Program-made: the position numbers and the translations under genes
Shown: one piece after another, positions 11,304 to 22,797 of the stretch
Layout of the letters: each line of letters starts with the position of its first letter
Position numbering within the stretch: the stretch's first letter is position 1
From: Leptasterias polaris
Lineage: Eukaryota > Echinodermata > Asteroidea > Forcipulatida > Asteriidae
DNA length: 64,000 bases
Reading direction: 5' to 3'
Assembly (NCBI GenBank): GCA_037783415.1
Contig: JAZGTN010000117.1
Span: forward strand, 930,001 to 994,000
Notes under the pieces: generated by a model
The model's input: only the letters and a program-made list of their open reading frames with translations
Told to the model about the DNA's origin: nothing
The model's database searches: none

Positions 11304-12427
11304 ACAAGTTAAGACTAGTAACAGAAATTTTCACGATCCACTTCGGAGATCGGTTCACATTTTTAGCCGAATTCTTTTCTCTTTTCGCGAAATGTACTTG
11401 ACAAAATCGTACCACCATGTTACAGCAACATCTCCTGTGTTCCTCAGGTGAGTTTAAAGTATTTTATAGAGTTCTTTGATGGATTTTGGAGCAGTTCTAA
11501 TTGTCACTCAACTGGATTATTTTCCACCCGAAATAGTCGTTCCGGAGGTAGTCAGTCGACGGCATTTGTTGCATGCAGTAAATTGTACCTGAACTTCTGA
11601 AGAGACTTTTCACCGATACCCATTGCATTGGACAAAGAACCAATAATTTAATCCAGAGAGACAGCAATCAACAGGGGAAGGGTGTTTATCCAGCTTTCCT
11701 CCTTCTTTTACAGTATTTTTTGCTTGCGCTTGCTTGAATTGCCATCATACTTTGACAGAACGCTGAATCTTGCACTTGATTGAATCACGGTCGACATAGC
11801 ATTTTGTTTCAGACTATTTCGTTTACATCGCGTATTACACTTCCCGTCTAACACCCAACCCCAGGGCCGCTGGTCTTGCATACCCACTGATATCTACCAT
11901 GCGGTCCACATGGGCTGTGTGTATTTGATATCGAAACATGAGGGAGGCACAGTGTTACATGTAGTTTATAGCTTACCATGGAGTTATAGCTCCACGCTAT
12001 TACGTACTGTCCACACAAACTGTGTGCCGTGCGCTGCCGGGCCGGGAAGCGCTGTATGATCAGACATCGGATCGGACCGCGCAATGTGTGATCGAAACGT
12101 AACACGATGTTTTGGGGGTTTTTCGTGAGCTTTTTCTCAATAAAAAGCCGACTAATTATTTTAAATAATCTGACCAAAGTTTGAATATTCGAAGCCGGAA
12201 AAAAAAAAATTTCAACAAAACGCGTCGCCGCAATCCGTAAACCAACTAATAAAATTGGAACGGCCTTACAGGTTGTATAGCCTGAATAAAGCTTGACAAT
12301 CAAGTTCTACTTCCTTTACCTCTGGACAATTTTTTAGACCTAGCTGCACCCTGCCTACAGAAAAACAAATGCAAGAGAAACTTCCTACATGGAATATTTC
12401 TGAAATAATTTACTGCAACTCACTTAC

Positions 12428-12596
12428 CTGCTAAACAATGTTTTTGAAGTGTAATGGTGAAACACAACAGACTAATAAATGATGCACTTGGTGCTATGCC
12501 TTGCAGTTCTTTCTGCACCATGATGTGTGATTCCACTGATGATATTAATGTACAAAAGGGGTTTCCTGGCACATCGGTGGGAAATGCCAATTTAAT
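12428..12596 (-). CDS. Candidate exon of an unrecognised minus-strand gene
   Basis: A polypyrimidine tract with TACTCCAG precedes a 169-bp open segment that ends at GCAG/GTAAGT. It reads LAFPTDVPGNPFCTLISSVE then IMVQKELQGIAPSASFISLL. The splice signals are good and the peptide looks protein-like, but I do not recognise it. It lies outside every transposon I could delimit. It may belong with the segments near 8,100 and 5,000. Confidence 0.35.
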
Positions 12597-12870
12597 CTGG
12601 AGTAAAAAGAACACCATCATTAGTAAAACCAACAGTACTTAGTGTTGACAACCCAGGACAGTGACAAAACAAATTGCCAAGGCTAACCACATTTCTTCTG
12701 ACAATCTGTTTAATAATAATATTTCCAGCGTTTCATAGAATAGCATGCAGGAAATAGTTGTCTTAGAAATGCGGGGAGCGCATTGTGGTACAAGAATAAT
12801 GTTTACGTAATCGGGGTGTGGTCACTAGCGGGAGGTTTAAATAGAGGAGAAATTGTGAATAGAGTTAGTT

Positions 12871-13786
12871 CAGGGGGGGGGGGGGGGCGGAAGGGGTGTT
12901 GCGCAATCATTTGCGATCGCTGTTTGGGTACACTCCATTTTAAAAATAGGTAATGACCATTAAAAAACAAAACAAAATCCATGTATACCGTTGAAATTCT
13001 CTCTTTATCAGCACTGAAAACATAACAGTGTATATCGTAAGAGTATTTTCAATTGTTGAGATGCTTAATTTTAAATAAAGTGCGTAAAAATATTATCGAA
13101 AATTTTCCGTTGGTTTATTGCAGCGGCTAACGTGTATGAATGGGTCCAGGTGGGAATTTCGTTACAAATGGTCTCCCCTAAAATGGCTACAAATATCGAC
13201 ATAATGTGAAAAAAATTATCGTTCATCCTCTGATTTTTTTCCATTAACGTAATATTTAGGAATAGATCTTTCATTCCTGAAAGTTTAATCAAAATCCCTC
13301 GGTACATCCTCTAGATATTTGACGATTTGTAAAAGTGTTTTTGGAGAGAATGGATCCCGCCAATACTTATTTTGCGTTCAAACGATCTCTGTTGACGGAC
13401 GGGAACATTTGCCGCAGGTAATTGTAATTCTGAGGCAACATACACATCTAAAACAGATATGTTATACATGTCGTTTAGGTTAAATATATGTTGTTTATTA
13501 AATAGTTAATTTACTGAAGCAGTTGGCAAGGCAAAACAAAATTTTACAAATGTTTTCTGGTGTAAAGATTTTGTGAATTTACAACATTTGAAGATTACAA
13601 TACCCTCTGATAAAATGGACTCGTCCGGGCAGTCTCAACGGCACGCAGCGGAGAGCAACCGTAAATTCAAATAGTGTGCACTGACGTGGGGAGCTTCGAC
13701 CAGTCCACGTCGCGATGGTCGAATGAGATTATTTTCAACGTAGGTGGCGCGCTGGTGGCGCTACCCCTTCCGCCCCCCCCCCCCTG
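12871..13786. mobile_element. hAT-like non-autonomous element, 8-bp TSD
   Basis: The ends are CAGGGG(G)n-CGGAAGGGGT at 12,871 and the inverted copy ending at 13,786. They are flanked by an exact 8-bp duplication AGTTAGTT (12,863-12,870 and 13,787-13,794). An 8-bp TSD with CAG...CTG ends fits hAT. The 916-bp interior has no transposase. Each end carries a long G (or C) run. Confidence 0.8.
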
Positions 13787-13985
13787 AGTTAGTTCTAGCG
13801 TTTCACACACACACAGAGGTCACATACTTTAATTTTTATTAAATTTTTTTTGGAGGGTACAAAAAAGCTATTGAATAGGGTGAGGTCCAACACCCTCACA
13901 GAGGAGGGCACTGAAAGTTTTTGGGCACAGGTTTTCAGAGGAATTTTAAAGATCTGTTTTTGCCTGGACGTCGTGTTCTCTGATG

Positions 13986-14067
13986 AAGTGAGTCCAAATG
14001 TCATTTGACATTGTGACGGATGGTCAGAAGTGAGTCGAAATGTCATTTGACATTGTGACGGATGGTT
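13986..14067. repeat. 42-bp tandem duplication
   Basis: Two copies of a unit that contains GTCATTTGACATTGTGACGG, differing at one or two bases. Confidence 0.85.
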
Positions 14068-14270
14068 ATTTTAGCGGCGATTGTTACGAATTATATGATA
14101 TCCCGATAGTTTGATCGTTGGGATTGAAAGAAGGCCGCTGTAAAGATTTATAACACAAAGTTATTTTATTGCAATAGCAAGAGTATTGTTAAACTTGCAG
14201 TAACCCTTCAAGTAATTATTGTTTGGATACAAACTGATTTATTTATGTAAATAAAGGGCGGCTGGCACGT

Positions 14271-14359
14271 GTCACTCAAGTGCTTCGCTAATCTCTAGAG
14301 GTGTCACTCAAGTGCTTTGCTAATCTCTAGAGAGGTCACTCAAGTGCTTCGCTAATCTC
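14271..14359. repeat. 32-bp tandem repeat, three copies
   Basis: GTCACTCAAGTGCTTCGCTA followed by ATCTCTAGAG starts at 14,271, 14,303 and 14,335; the last copy is partial. Confidence 0.9.
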
Positions 14360-14599
14360 CTTAACACAATAAGTGTCTCTGTGTTATTATGTATAAGAGA
14401 AAGCAAAGATAAGACGCCTAGTGACCACACACCTATTGTGGTGTTCAGCCCTCAACCCAGGCTGTCAATGCAGTGCGACAGACACTGATTGACATCCTAC
14501 CATCCAGCCCTCACTTAAATCCTACAACAAATCATCAATGAACTCAACCTGATCCTCCAAAATCATGACACACTTTTAAAAAAACCATCATCACATAAT

Positions 14600-14835
14600 A
14601 GACTTAACAGCCCAAACATTACTGATAGTGATAATTACTGGGCAGTTAGAATGGATGAACCAGACCAAGTTTTACATCAGAAACAACATCCAGACACCAG
14701 AAGCTGAGCACTTCATTTTGCCAGGCCATTCCCTGCACCACCTTAAGGTGTCCATTGTTCAGCAGAAAGCACTAAAGAGAATTACTGCTGATCAAAAGAT
14801 CATCAATAACAAAGGACTTCTACATCTATGACATA
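14600..14835 (+). mobile_element. Possible Penelope-like GIY-YIG remnant
   Basis: A frame near 14,628-14,831 reads YIRNNIQTPEAEHFILPGHS and LHHLKVSIVQQKA. The EHF.LPGHS....KV.I pattern resembles the endonuclease end of Penelope-like retroelements. It is short and isolated, and other explanations are possible. Confidence 0.35.
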
Positions 14836-15023
14836 ATACTATAATAGGGAGTAGGACCACAGTTTCTTGTTGCCTAATTCACCCTCTTTAATGCATTCAT
14901 TCACACGTAACTTTTTTGTATAACATAACTTTACTTAATGGTTGCCTCCTTCAATAGCTGTTATGGGATTTGAGGCATTGCATGGTGAGGTATCAATGTA
15001 AAGCCACATAAAATAAAATAAAT

Positions 15024-15523
15024 GTTGATCGTCCCCGCCCGACCGTTCGAAACCCCCCGACCCCATTTTATTTATATAAAAAAAAACGGCCTTTTCAATG
15101 ATCGGTCTGACATTGTGTTTATCTTTTTTTCCCAGTCTGGATATCTCTTTATACTTTTACTGCCCAGATTTTTCAGCTGATATTTTGTCAAAAATCTAGA
15201 GGTTTGAAAAGGTGTTTGAAGAAGGTTTTTATTCATGTTGGCAAAGCAAGAACAATTCTTCAAATAATTATTTACTTGGGCTACACTGCGTTTTAATTTA
15301 GTTTTTGAAAATGTTTACAGAAAATGTCATCTAGGAGTTAAATGGGTTTAACAAAACAATTAAAAACATTAAAAACACACAAACCCTCTGTTTTACAGTG
15401 ATTGTGATTTCTTTATTCTTTATTTACTTATTTGGCCATGTCAACAAAACTAAATAAAAAATAGAAAATAAAAATTAAAACCGCCCTCCCTCCCCTCCCC
15501 CCCCCCCAAAAGGACGATCAACA
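15024..15523. repeat. Possible short TIR element
   Basis: TGTTGATCGTCC at about 15,023 is mirrored by GGACGATCAACA at 15,512-15,523, with C-rich sequence just inside both ends (CCCCGCCCGACCG; CCCTCCCCCCC). No target duplication is clear. Confidence 0.4.
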
Positions 15524-15539
15524 ATTTTTTTAGTGTGGC

Positions 15540-16530
15540 CTAATGAGAACATGTCAGTCACTTAGAACTATTAATTAAACATTGTCAAAATCATGCAGCC
15601 ATTTCGGGGTCTATGGTGGGCTTGACAACGCTCGCGACACTTCATTTTAAGTTCCTTTGGGCATGAGTGCGCGAGAGCTCCGTCCGCGCGATGAAATGTG
15701 CACTTAATTTTTAGCGTTTCAGTAAAAAAGGGAAATGAAGTCCAACATCAATTACACCAAATAAATTCCTTAAGTGGTGGCCTGATGCGGATATTTTTCA
15801 AATTTGTGTGCCAACTATAACAGTATAAATTAGTTTTGCTTAATTAAAGAGTAAGCGTATTTCACAGGTTAGCAAGAAAATTTGGCAGCCGCCAGCTAGC
15901 GCGTTCGCCATGGATCGTGTTTCATTTTTAAGAACCTGCTTTTTCGTGTGCAGCGCTATGAAATGGAAACTTGCCCAGTATAAAATAATATAAAATCGGC
16001 CGTTAAGCAGCTCTATGACCTTGGGCCCGGAACAACGAGGATTAAAGAACGATTCTTCCAGTGTACATTGACAAATTGACACACACCCTACACAGCAAAT
16101 TTGAGTAACGATGACCAATCTCTTTACAACAGTTCCTACTCACTTGACTTGCTTGTTCGCTCCATCCACAGTCTCACAGATAACAGCCCTGTATCAACTT
16201 CTCCGCATTACAACCGCTCTCACATTTTTATCATCAATTAATCTTCTCTGACATGGGACAAGCTTTGACGAGTGGCAGCCTTCTGCTATTTAAAAGTTGT
16301 CGATAAGAACGGTTTTTTATATTACTTTCTTGAAGGCTAGGCCCGTGTGTAGCAGCACTGGCCGCGGTAGGATCCCGCGATCAATAGTCACTATAATGAA
16401 TGAGCTCACGCCTCTCACTAGTATGGTGTTACTAGTTCACGCATGCGCAGAGCAATGATGCCTCTCACGTGCTTTGCCCGTATGGAAATAATGTGCGGCT
16501 ATCGTCCCTCGATCATGTATGAGGTGACGC
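15540..16530. other. Non-coding with a degenerate MITE trace
   Basis: TATTTCACAGGTTAGCAAGA and CAGCTAGCGCG at about 15,858-15,905 resemble the inside of the 34,017 MITE. The rest shows no gene or repeat that I can define. Confidence 0.4.
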
Positions 16531-16721
16531 ACTAAATCGTCACCGTTTCCTCCCCCTGCAGCCAAACTTTCATGTTTGGAGAAAACCGCGTTGGAAGTTT
16601 AACTATTTTTGAAATCATTGTTTCGGACACTGTTTGTCATTTAAACGTTCACATTTCACCAAGCATGAAAGTGGAGATCCTAAATCATGCAAATCTGTTG
16701 CTATTTTAATCAAAGTTAGTT

Positions 16722-17052
16722 TTATTAATGAGTAATTATTACATGTTGAACACAAGTGTCTCTTCTTGAAAAACGAACGAGGTATGTGTGCAGTGCGTCG
16801 TGTACAAACCAATGCGTAAAAGACAAGCGTCTGTTCGTGAAAACTAAAAATCTAGGTTATACAAAGTGCCCCTTCGTGAAAACTCAAAACGCAGAGTAGT
16901 CGTTTTGGCACGTGCCATCGCTATGTATTTCAATGCAAATGGCAAATCTAAACTGGGAGTTTTGTAAAATGGCCCTCGTGCTAATTAGTGTAATTAAAAA
17001 AGTATAACGTTTTATCACTTGAAACTTGGGGAAAATGTTGATGTCAATAATT
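16722..17052. repeat. Dispersed repeat, copy 2
   Basis: This is the second copy of the 584-940 family. Inverted AAATCGTCACCGTTT/AAACGGTGACGATTT sequences at about 16,532 and 17,106 bracket it and may be its terminal repeats. Confidence 0.7.
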
Positions 17053-17129
17053 ACATCAAAAATGTGTAAAAACATTTTTGTTGTTGACAAACTGCCTCTT
17101 TGTGAAAACGGTGACGATTTGACAATGTA

Positions 17130-19919
17130 AGCCGTTATTGACTGATAAAAAAAAATCCTACTGGTACTTTGTGTCCAGTCTACTTGTGTGAGATTCTTTT
17201 TTATTTCTTTACTCCTTCATGTACAAAACAAATTAATGGATATTCCCAGATTAATGTATTTGCTGTGTATGATGCAGGACGGTTTTTCAATTTTTCTTTT
17301 TAAACTAATGATTCGCCATTTTGTTCATATTTTTTTAAAACTAGAATTCGCTACTTATCAATTTATTGTATCTTTATCATAACACTCTAATGCTAATGTT
17401 TTTGTATTAGTTTAATGTTGATATTTTTCCCATTACTTGTTTAGGTGATGTCTTTTAATTACAAGAATCTGGCATACATATTTCAAAATGTGAAACCGGT
17501 ACACTCACATCGTACCCGTGCATTTTTTTCATATAAGGGTCCTTAGTAAAAAAAAAAACCAAAAGACACAATTTTATTCAACGATACGTGCCCCACATCT
17601 ATGTATCAGATGGAAAATTAAGAACTGATCACAGACTGGACTTATTATTGCTTTAGACATTTTGAATATTTTGGGGACTATTCAAAGTAGGGTCAGCCGT
17701 AGAACGTGGGTGATTGACCACTAATTGGTCAAAAGACCTCTCTCTTGTTGCTATCGAGGTAAATGATATGTACTTACCCGGTTGATCCATTGATCCTACG
17801 TTCACAGAGCGTTGGACGTTTGTTGTAATTTATTTACGCCTACTTTATTAGGTCTATTTTGTTTTTCCCTTAGTGCGTTGCGCAAACCACCCGAGCTAGC
17901 TACGCATGTGTGTATGGGCGTGATAATCTTCCTTGTGTTTCATTTAAATTAAATTAAATTCAGTTATTTTTTTCATCACAGTGTATGTAACCCATTCTTC
18001 ACCTTAAAAAGTAGCGGGACCCGAAAATAATAACAACTCTCTTTTGAAATTAAACCAAGTTAGAGAATTCAAGAAATAATACACAAAAACGGAAACTCCG
18101 ATTTATTTGAAATAAATCGCTGATCAAAAGAAATGAATAAAACAAACTTTACAATTAACAGGAAAGTGAACAATTTAAATCCTACAGCTCGGTGAAAATG
18201 GAAAAGGCACTAAAAATAAAAACATATATCTAGACGCGCACCGTTCTTCAGTTGACGAGCTTCACTGGTAGAAACTAGTAGGCTTACTAGTTGTTAACAT
18301 CATCATAACAATTACACACATCAAATAGATTTAAATAAATCTTAAACTTGCGGGTTGCGGCTTTATCTGTCTCAGACGTACTGGAAGGGCGATCTTGGCA
18401 TCTATAGATCATGACCACAGAAAACATCAAAGTACCAGTGTGTGTGGCTATCCACGATCCAGTCACCTGAGCCTAAAACAGATAGTGTATGGTTCATGCC
18501 ATAGGCCTACATAATACTTATTACGAATACAAAAGACTCAGTTGTCAAATGCTTGGAAAAGACCATCTGAAATATTTTGTTGGAAATTCCTGAAGTTAAA
18601 CCAAGTTCAGTACACATCATGGTGAAAAGGGATAAATTTAATACAAGGAAACTAGTCCTCCATGAAGCATATCAAAAGATATCGTTAAGACAAGCTCAGT
18701 AAACTCATGGTCAACCAAGCTAGAGTAGGCCCAAAAATTTACCACAATACAACAAATCGTGTCACTAGTTATTATGGCTATTACTAATTAAGTTGTCAGC
18801 CGAATCACTTCATATCTTCCGTAGCTACGGCCCTCTATACTCTTTTACCGGAAATTTATTTTAATTATACCCGTGTTGAAACCACATAATATTGTTGCTG
18901 TTTTTTTCCACGGGGAAAAAATACGAATGTTCGTTGTTTGTATTTAAATTAAAAAACAAAAACTAATCTAAGGTTTTTTTTTAACATTGTATTTTTAAAT
19001 TACATTTATTCGTTTAAACTATACGTTTGATTTCTTCCTCTGGTAAAAAATTGTGTGTTTTTTATTTTATAGGCATACGTTGGGCATTCCGTGCCAACTC
19101 ACCTAGTGGGTTGGCAGGCTCCATCTCTGATTTTGCAATTTTTTTTCTCTAAAAACATTCCCTTATGTGTGCCATGAACACACACCAAATTTTAGAATCC
19201 TACTCCTTAACATTTCTGAGATATGCCCCCCTCAAAATTTAAGCCCCGCCCCTTCAAAAAATTCACTTTTTGTGTTTTGGGAATTTTTAGAGGTCTATAT
19301 CTACAAATGGAGATAAGATATGTAACTACAAATTAATAAACAGGGTACCTGGTACCACATCAACTAGCATCTACTGTCAAAAGTAGCATAGGACATTTTT
19401 ATATTAAGGTATAGGTCTTTACAAACTTACATTTAAGCCTTTGGCATGATTTTTCGTCATTTTTGAGACCCCCTTGTGCCTAAGTGAAATGTCCGATTGC
19501 TTTTGTATCACATTTGGTTATAAACTAGGTGTATATGTGTGACCTGATATAAGGATAGACCAATCACACCTTTGATGGTTATTTGGCAGGGGTCTGAATG
19601 TGGGTCCGGCTGTGAAAATGCAAAAAAAAAACACGCCCTTTTCTAGTGGTTATTATTTTGATCGACAATGTGGGACATTACTGACAGATTTACACAATTT
19701 TCCCAATAATACTTTGTATCCAGTCTACTTGTGTGAGAAATTAAAAAAATTGTTTCTCAAGTCCTTCATGTTAAAAAAATAATAAAAATCACATTTCACC
19801 CACAGCCATGTTGATCAGACTGTAATGATGAAAATAAGGCACCTTGGAACTTAAATGCTATTCCTGTTACCCGTCGTGGAAACCGGAGTGGAAAGGCTAA
19901 GAGAGACTGCCTACCAAGA
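17130..19919. other. Non-coding, nothing definite
   Basis: AT-rich unique-looking sequence with short ORFs only. The stretch 19,080-19,620 (CCCCGCCCCTTC, GGCAGGGGTCTGAATG) has the feel of a repeat, but I found no second copy or ends in the window. Confidence 0.4.
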
Positions 19920-21102
19920 CCGCCATCCAATCATCTTCCAAGCCAGCTCTTCTTCTGAATGCACACTCAGTTCACACCAAGGCAATACTGATTTCAGAAC
20001 ATATAATAGACAACAACATTGATATTGCCATGCTAACCGAAACTTGGCTACAACCCGGGGACTCTCCCATAGTTAATGAGCTCACCCCTGCTGGATACTC
20101 ATTTATTGGAAATCATCGGGAAGTTGGGAGAGGAGGTGGCACTGGAGTCCTTTTTAGATCTGAGTTTAACTTCTCTTTGTCTCCTCCCATTCCCCGTGAA
20201 TACCCTACTTCATTTGAGTATACTGACATCTTTGTAACCAAGCCTGAACACCGTCGCTTGGTTGTCATTTATCGCCCTCCTTCCTCCTGTCTCCCAGTTC
20301 TTGACACATTTTGAGGAACTGATGTCACACATAGTCCTGTGCACTTGTAGTCTTGTTATAGCCGGAGACTTTAACATACATGCTGAAGATCATGGTTCGA
20401 GTGATGCTGCCCGTTTACTTGATCTGATGTCCCTAAATGGCTTTACCCAAATGATCTCTGGCCCAACCCATATCCGTAACCATACTTTGGATCTGGTCTC
20501 GTTAGAGAGGATGACTTACCACTGTGGAGAAGCCCAGCCATTGCTCCAAACTCCTTCTCAGATCACCATACTATATTCCTCGGAGTTACTGCAAATAGTT
20601 CCCTATGCAACACTGACAAACCTGTAATTAACTACAAAGCCATAGAGCGAGCCGCATTCACACATGATCTTACTTCCAAAATTATCCCATCATCCATCAA
20701 CCATCACTCAGATGATATCCTAGGTCATTATCAAGAGACAGTGATCGGTTGCATTAATACCCATGCCCCACTGAGAAAGAAAAGGAAGGGCAGTACATCA
20801 CATAATCCCTGGTATAATGCGGAGATCCATCAGATGAGGCACAAGAGAAGAGACCTAGAGAACATCTGGAGGACAAGTGGTCTCAACTCTGACCGCCTGT
20901 TGTTTGTCTCCTGCCGTTCAAAGGTGAATGACCTCATCATTAAACCCAAGCGCACGTACTACTGTGACATCCTGAATGCAGCCAGCCAAAAGAGTATCTT
21001 CAAGGTAGTTAATGGTCTTCTTACTAACAAGACAACTGCATTACCAACTTCACCACTCAACAAAATGACACTGTCTAATAAATTTGCTAAATTTTTCAGT
21101 GA
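19920..21102 (+). mobile_element. LINE fragment, endonuclease half only (LINE C)
   Basis: Three frames joined by small shifts encode an AP endonuclease: LLLNAHSVHTKAILISEHII (about 19,952), IAMLTETWLQPGDSPI (20,020), VVIYRPPSS (20,262), SLVIAGDFNIHAEDHGSSDA (20,350), GPTHIRNHTLDLV (20,460), then a linker from 20,740 (THAPLRKK, NPWYNAEI, DILNAASQKSIFKVVNGLL). It stops at NKFAKFFSD, where intact relatives would continue into the RT. From about 21,103 the sequence is a DIRS element on the other strand. The motif style is L2/CR1-like. The copy has no RT and is not functional. Confidence 0.85.
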
Positions 21103-21105
21103 TCT

Positions 21106-22102
21106 GGGCTGGTATAGGAAGTCCGGTCGTTGCGGGAGGACCACCGGCCTGTGCATCAGGAGCCTGACCAGCCGAGGGAACCAGGGCTGTCGTGGCCAGA
21201 ATGGGGCGATCAGGAGAACTGCAGTGATCCTGCTCGATCTTGGTCAGCACCCGTGGAATGAGGGAGATGGGCGGATAAGCGTACGCCAGCAGCCCATCCC
21301 AGTGCATGGCCAGTGCGTCGATCTGCCAAGCCTCGGGGTCGGGACCCCTCGCACAGTAGATCGGCAGCTGATTGTTCGCCCGAGAGGCAAACAAGTCCAC
21401 GTGGGGCCGGTCGATCAACTGAAAGAGCGACTGGGCCACCCGGGGGCTGAGGGACCACTCTGTCGGGACAATCCAACCCCGAGAGAGGGCGTCGGCCATA
21501 ACATTCTCCTTTCCTGGGATGTAGACCGCTGACAGAGCGGTCCCCTGCTGTATGCACCAGTGGAGTAGATCCCAAGCCAGTGCGCACAGCCAAGCCGACC
21601 GGGTGCCCCCCTGGTGGTTGATATACGCTACGACCGTAGTGTTGTCGGAACGCACCAGGACGGCTTGCCCCGTTATCTGCGCCCGGAAGTGCTGGAGGGC
21701 ATTGCGGACCGCCAGCATTTCCAGGACGTTGACGTGGGTTGAAAGGTGTTCTGGGCCCCACACCCCTGCTATCTGGCGAGGGTGAAGGGTCACCCCCCAG
21801 CCGTACAGAGACGCATCAGTGACGATGGTCACGGACGGCCGGGGCAGTCGGAACACTCGACCCTGCGTGAGGTTGGCTTCCACCATCCACCAATGCAGGT
21901 GGGGGGTCAGCCAAGGCGTAGTAGGCACCGGGAGGTAGATCGAATGTCGGCTGGGCCGGTAATAGGAGAGGAGATGGAGCTGAATAGGCCTCATCCTCAG
22001 CCTGCAAAAATCGATTAAACCACCATGCTGGCCATAAGGCCCAGTAATCTGAGCCAGGCCAGCGCCGGTGCCGACGTTGCCAGGAGGAAGAGGGCCACGC
22101 AT
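21106..22102 (-). pseudogene. DIRS RNase H domain, intact motifs
   Basis: This is the connection and RNase H of the DIRS pol: SVTIVTDASLYGWGVTL (Asp), HVNVLEMLAVRNAL (Glu), VLVRSDNTTVVAYINHQGGT (Asp) and GKENVMADALSRG (Asp) carry the four acidic residues. It continues with HVDLFASRANNQLP and ends at LPIPAQ, after which the frame reads into reverse-strand LINE C. Only the domain is intact; the element is not. Confidence 0.88.
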
Positions 22103-22112
22103 TGACGCAAGT

Positions 22113-22601
22113 TCAACACGCGGTCCGCCGATGGGCGGGCCAACCCCTTTTGAAGGTCGAGAGCCACACTACGCGGGTGAATACCCGCGGTGAGGTGGAC
22201 AGGCCGAAGGGGAGGACCACAAATTCGTATAGCGTCCCGCTGTAGTGGAAACGCAAGAATTTGCGGTGCTCGGCCCTGATGGGTACGTGTAAATATGCGT
22301 CCCGAAGGTCCAAGCTCGCCCCCCACGCAGGTGTATCGATTGATTCGAGAATTGCCCGCAGCGTCTCCATACGGAAGCGCTTTGGGCGGATAAATTTGTT
22401 TAGGGGCTTCAGGTTTAGAATCGGCCGCCAAGTGTCGACCTCCTTCTTGGGAACTAAGAAGAAGGTGGACATAAACCCCGTCCGAGTCCCCTGATCGGGG
22501 ACGATGCGAATTGCCCGTTTGAGGAGAAGGGAACTGATCTCCCCCTCGAGGGCACGGCGCTTGTTGGGATCGGACGGGATGGGCGTTGGCCGCGTCAGCA
22601 T
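22113..22601 (-). pseudogene. DIRS reverse transcriptase, palm region deleted
   Basis: It encodes FFLVPKKEVDTWRPILNLKP, RMETLRAILESI, GASLDLRDAYLHVPI (first catalytic Asp) and FVVLPFGLSTSPRVFT. The expected next block with the Y-L-D-D catalytic pair is absent. The reading continues near 22,190 in another frame with ALDLQKGLARPSADRVLN-like sequence from much further along the RT. This is an internal deletion, so the RT is inactive. Confidence 0.85.
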
Positions 22602-22797
22602 GTCTGACGGAGGGGTCCTCGGGACGATCGGACGCGGTTACGCACTCGAGTTCACCTGTCCACCTGTCAGATGTGACCTGAGCCCAGGACCCCAAAAAAT
22701 CCTGAAGGCGGCCACCCACGGGTCCGTCGGCGGAAGGTCGCCTGGAGACAGGAGAGTCACTTCCGCCACGCCCCGGGGTACTGGGGAGCGGACGCGT

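Larger units (their letters stand above)
9671..12265. mobile_element. Harbinger-like TIR element, non-autonomous, 2.6 kb
   Basis: The ends are inverted repeats of about 34 bp: GGCC(A/G)TTCCAATTTTATTAGT continuing to TTTACGGATT, at 9,671-9,705 and 12,232-12,265. They are flanked by TTA (9,668-9,670 and 12,266-12,268). A 3-bp TTA/TAA duplication is the PIF/Harbinger signature. No transposase ORF is seen inside. The interior carries the foldback minisatellite and a small hairpin. Confidence 0.75.

Noticed and set aside
17770..17800. TACCCGGTTGATCCATTGATCC resembling the 18S rRNA 5' end
   Set aside because: Only about 15 bases match and the following sequence is unlike rRNA.
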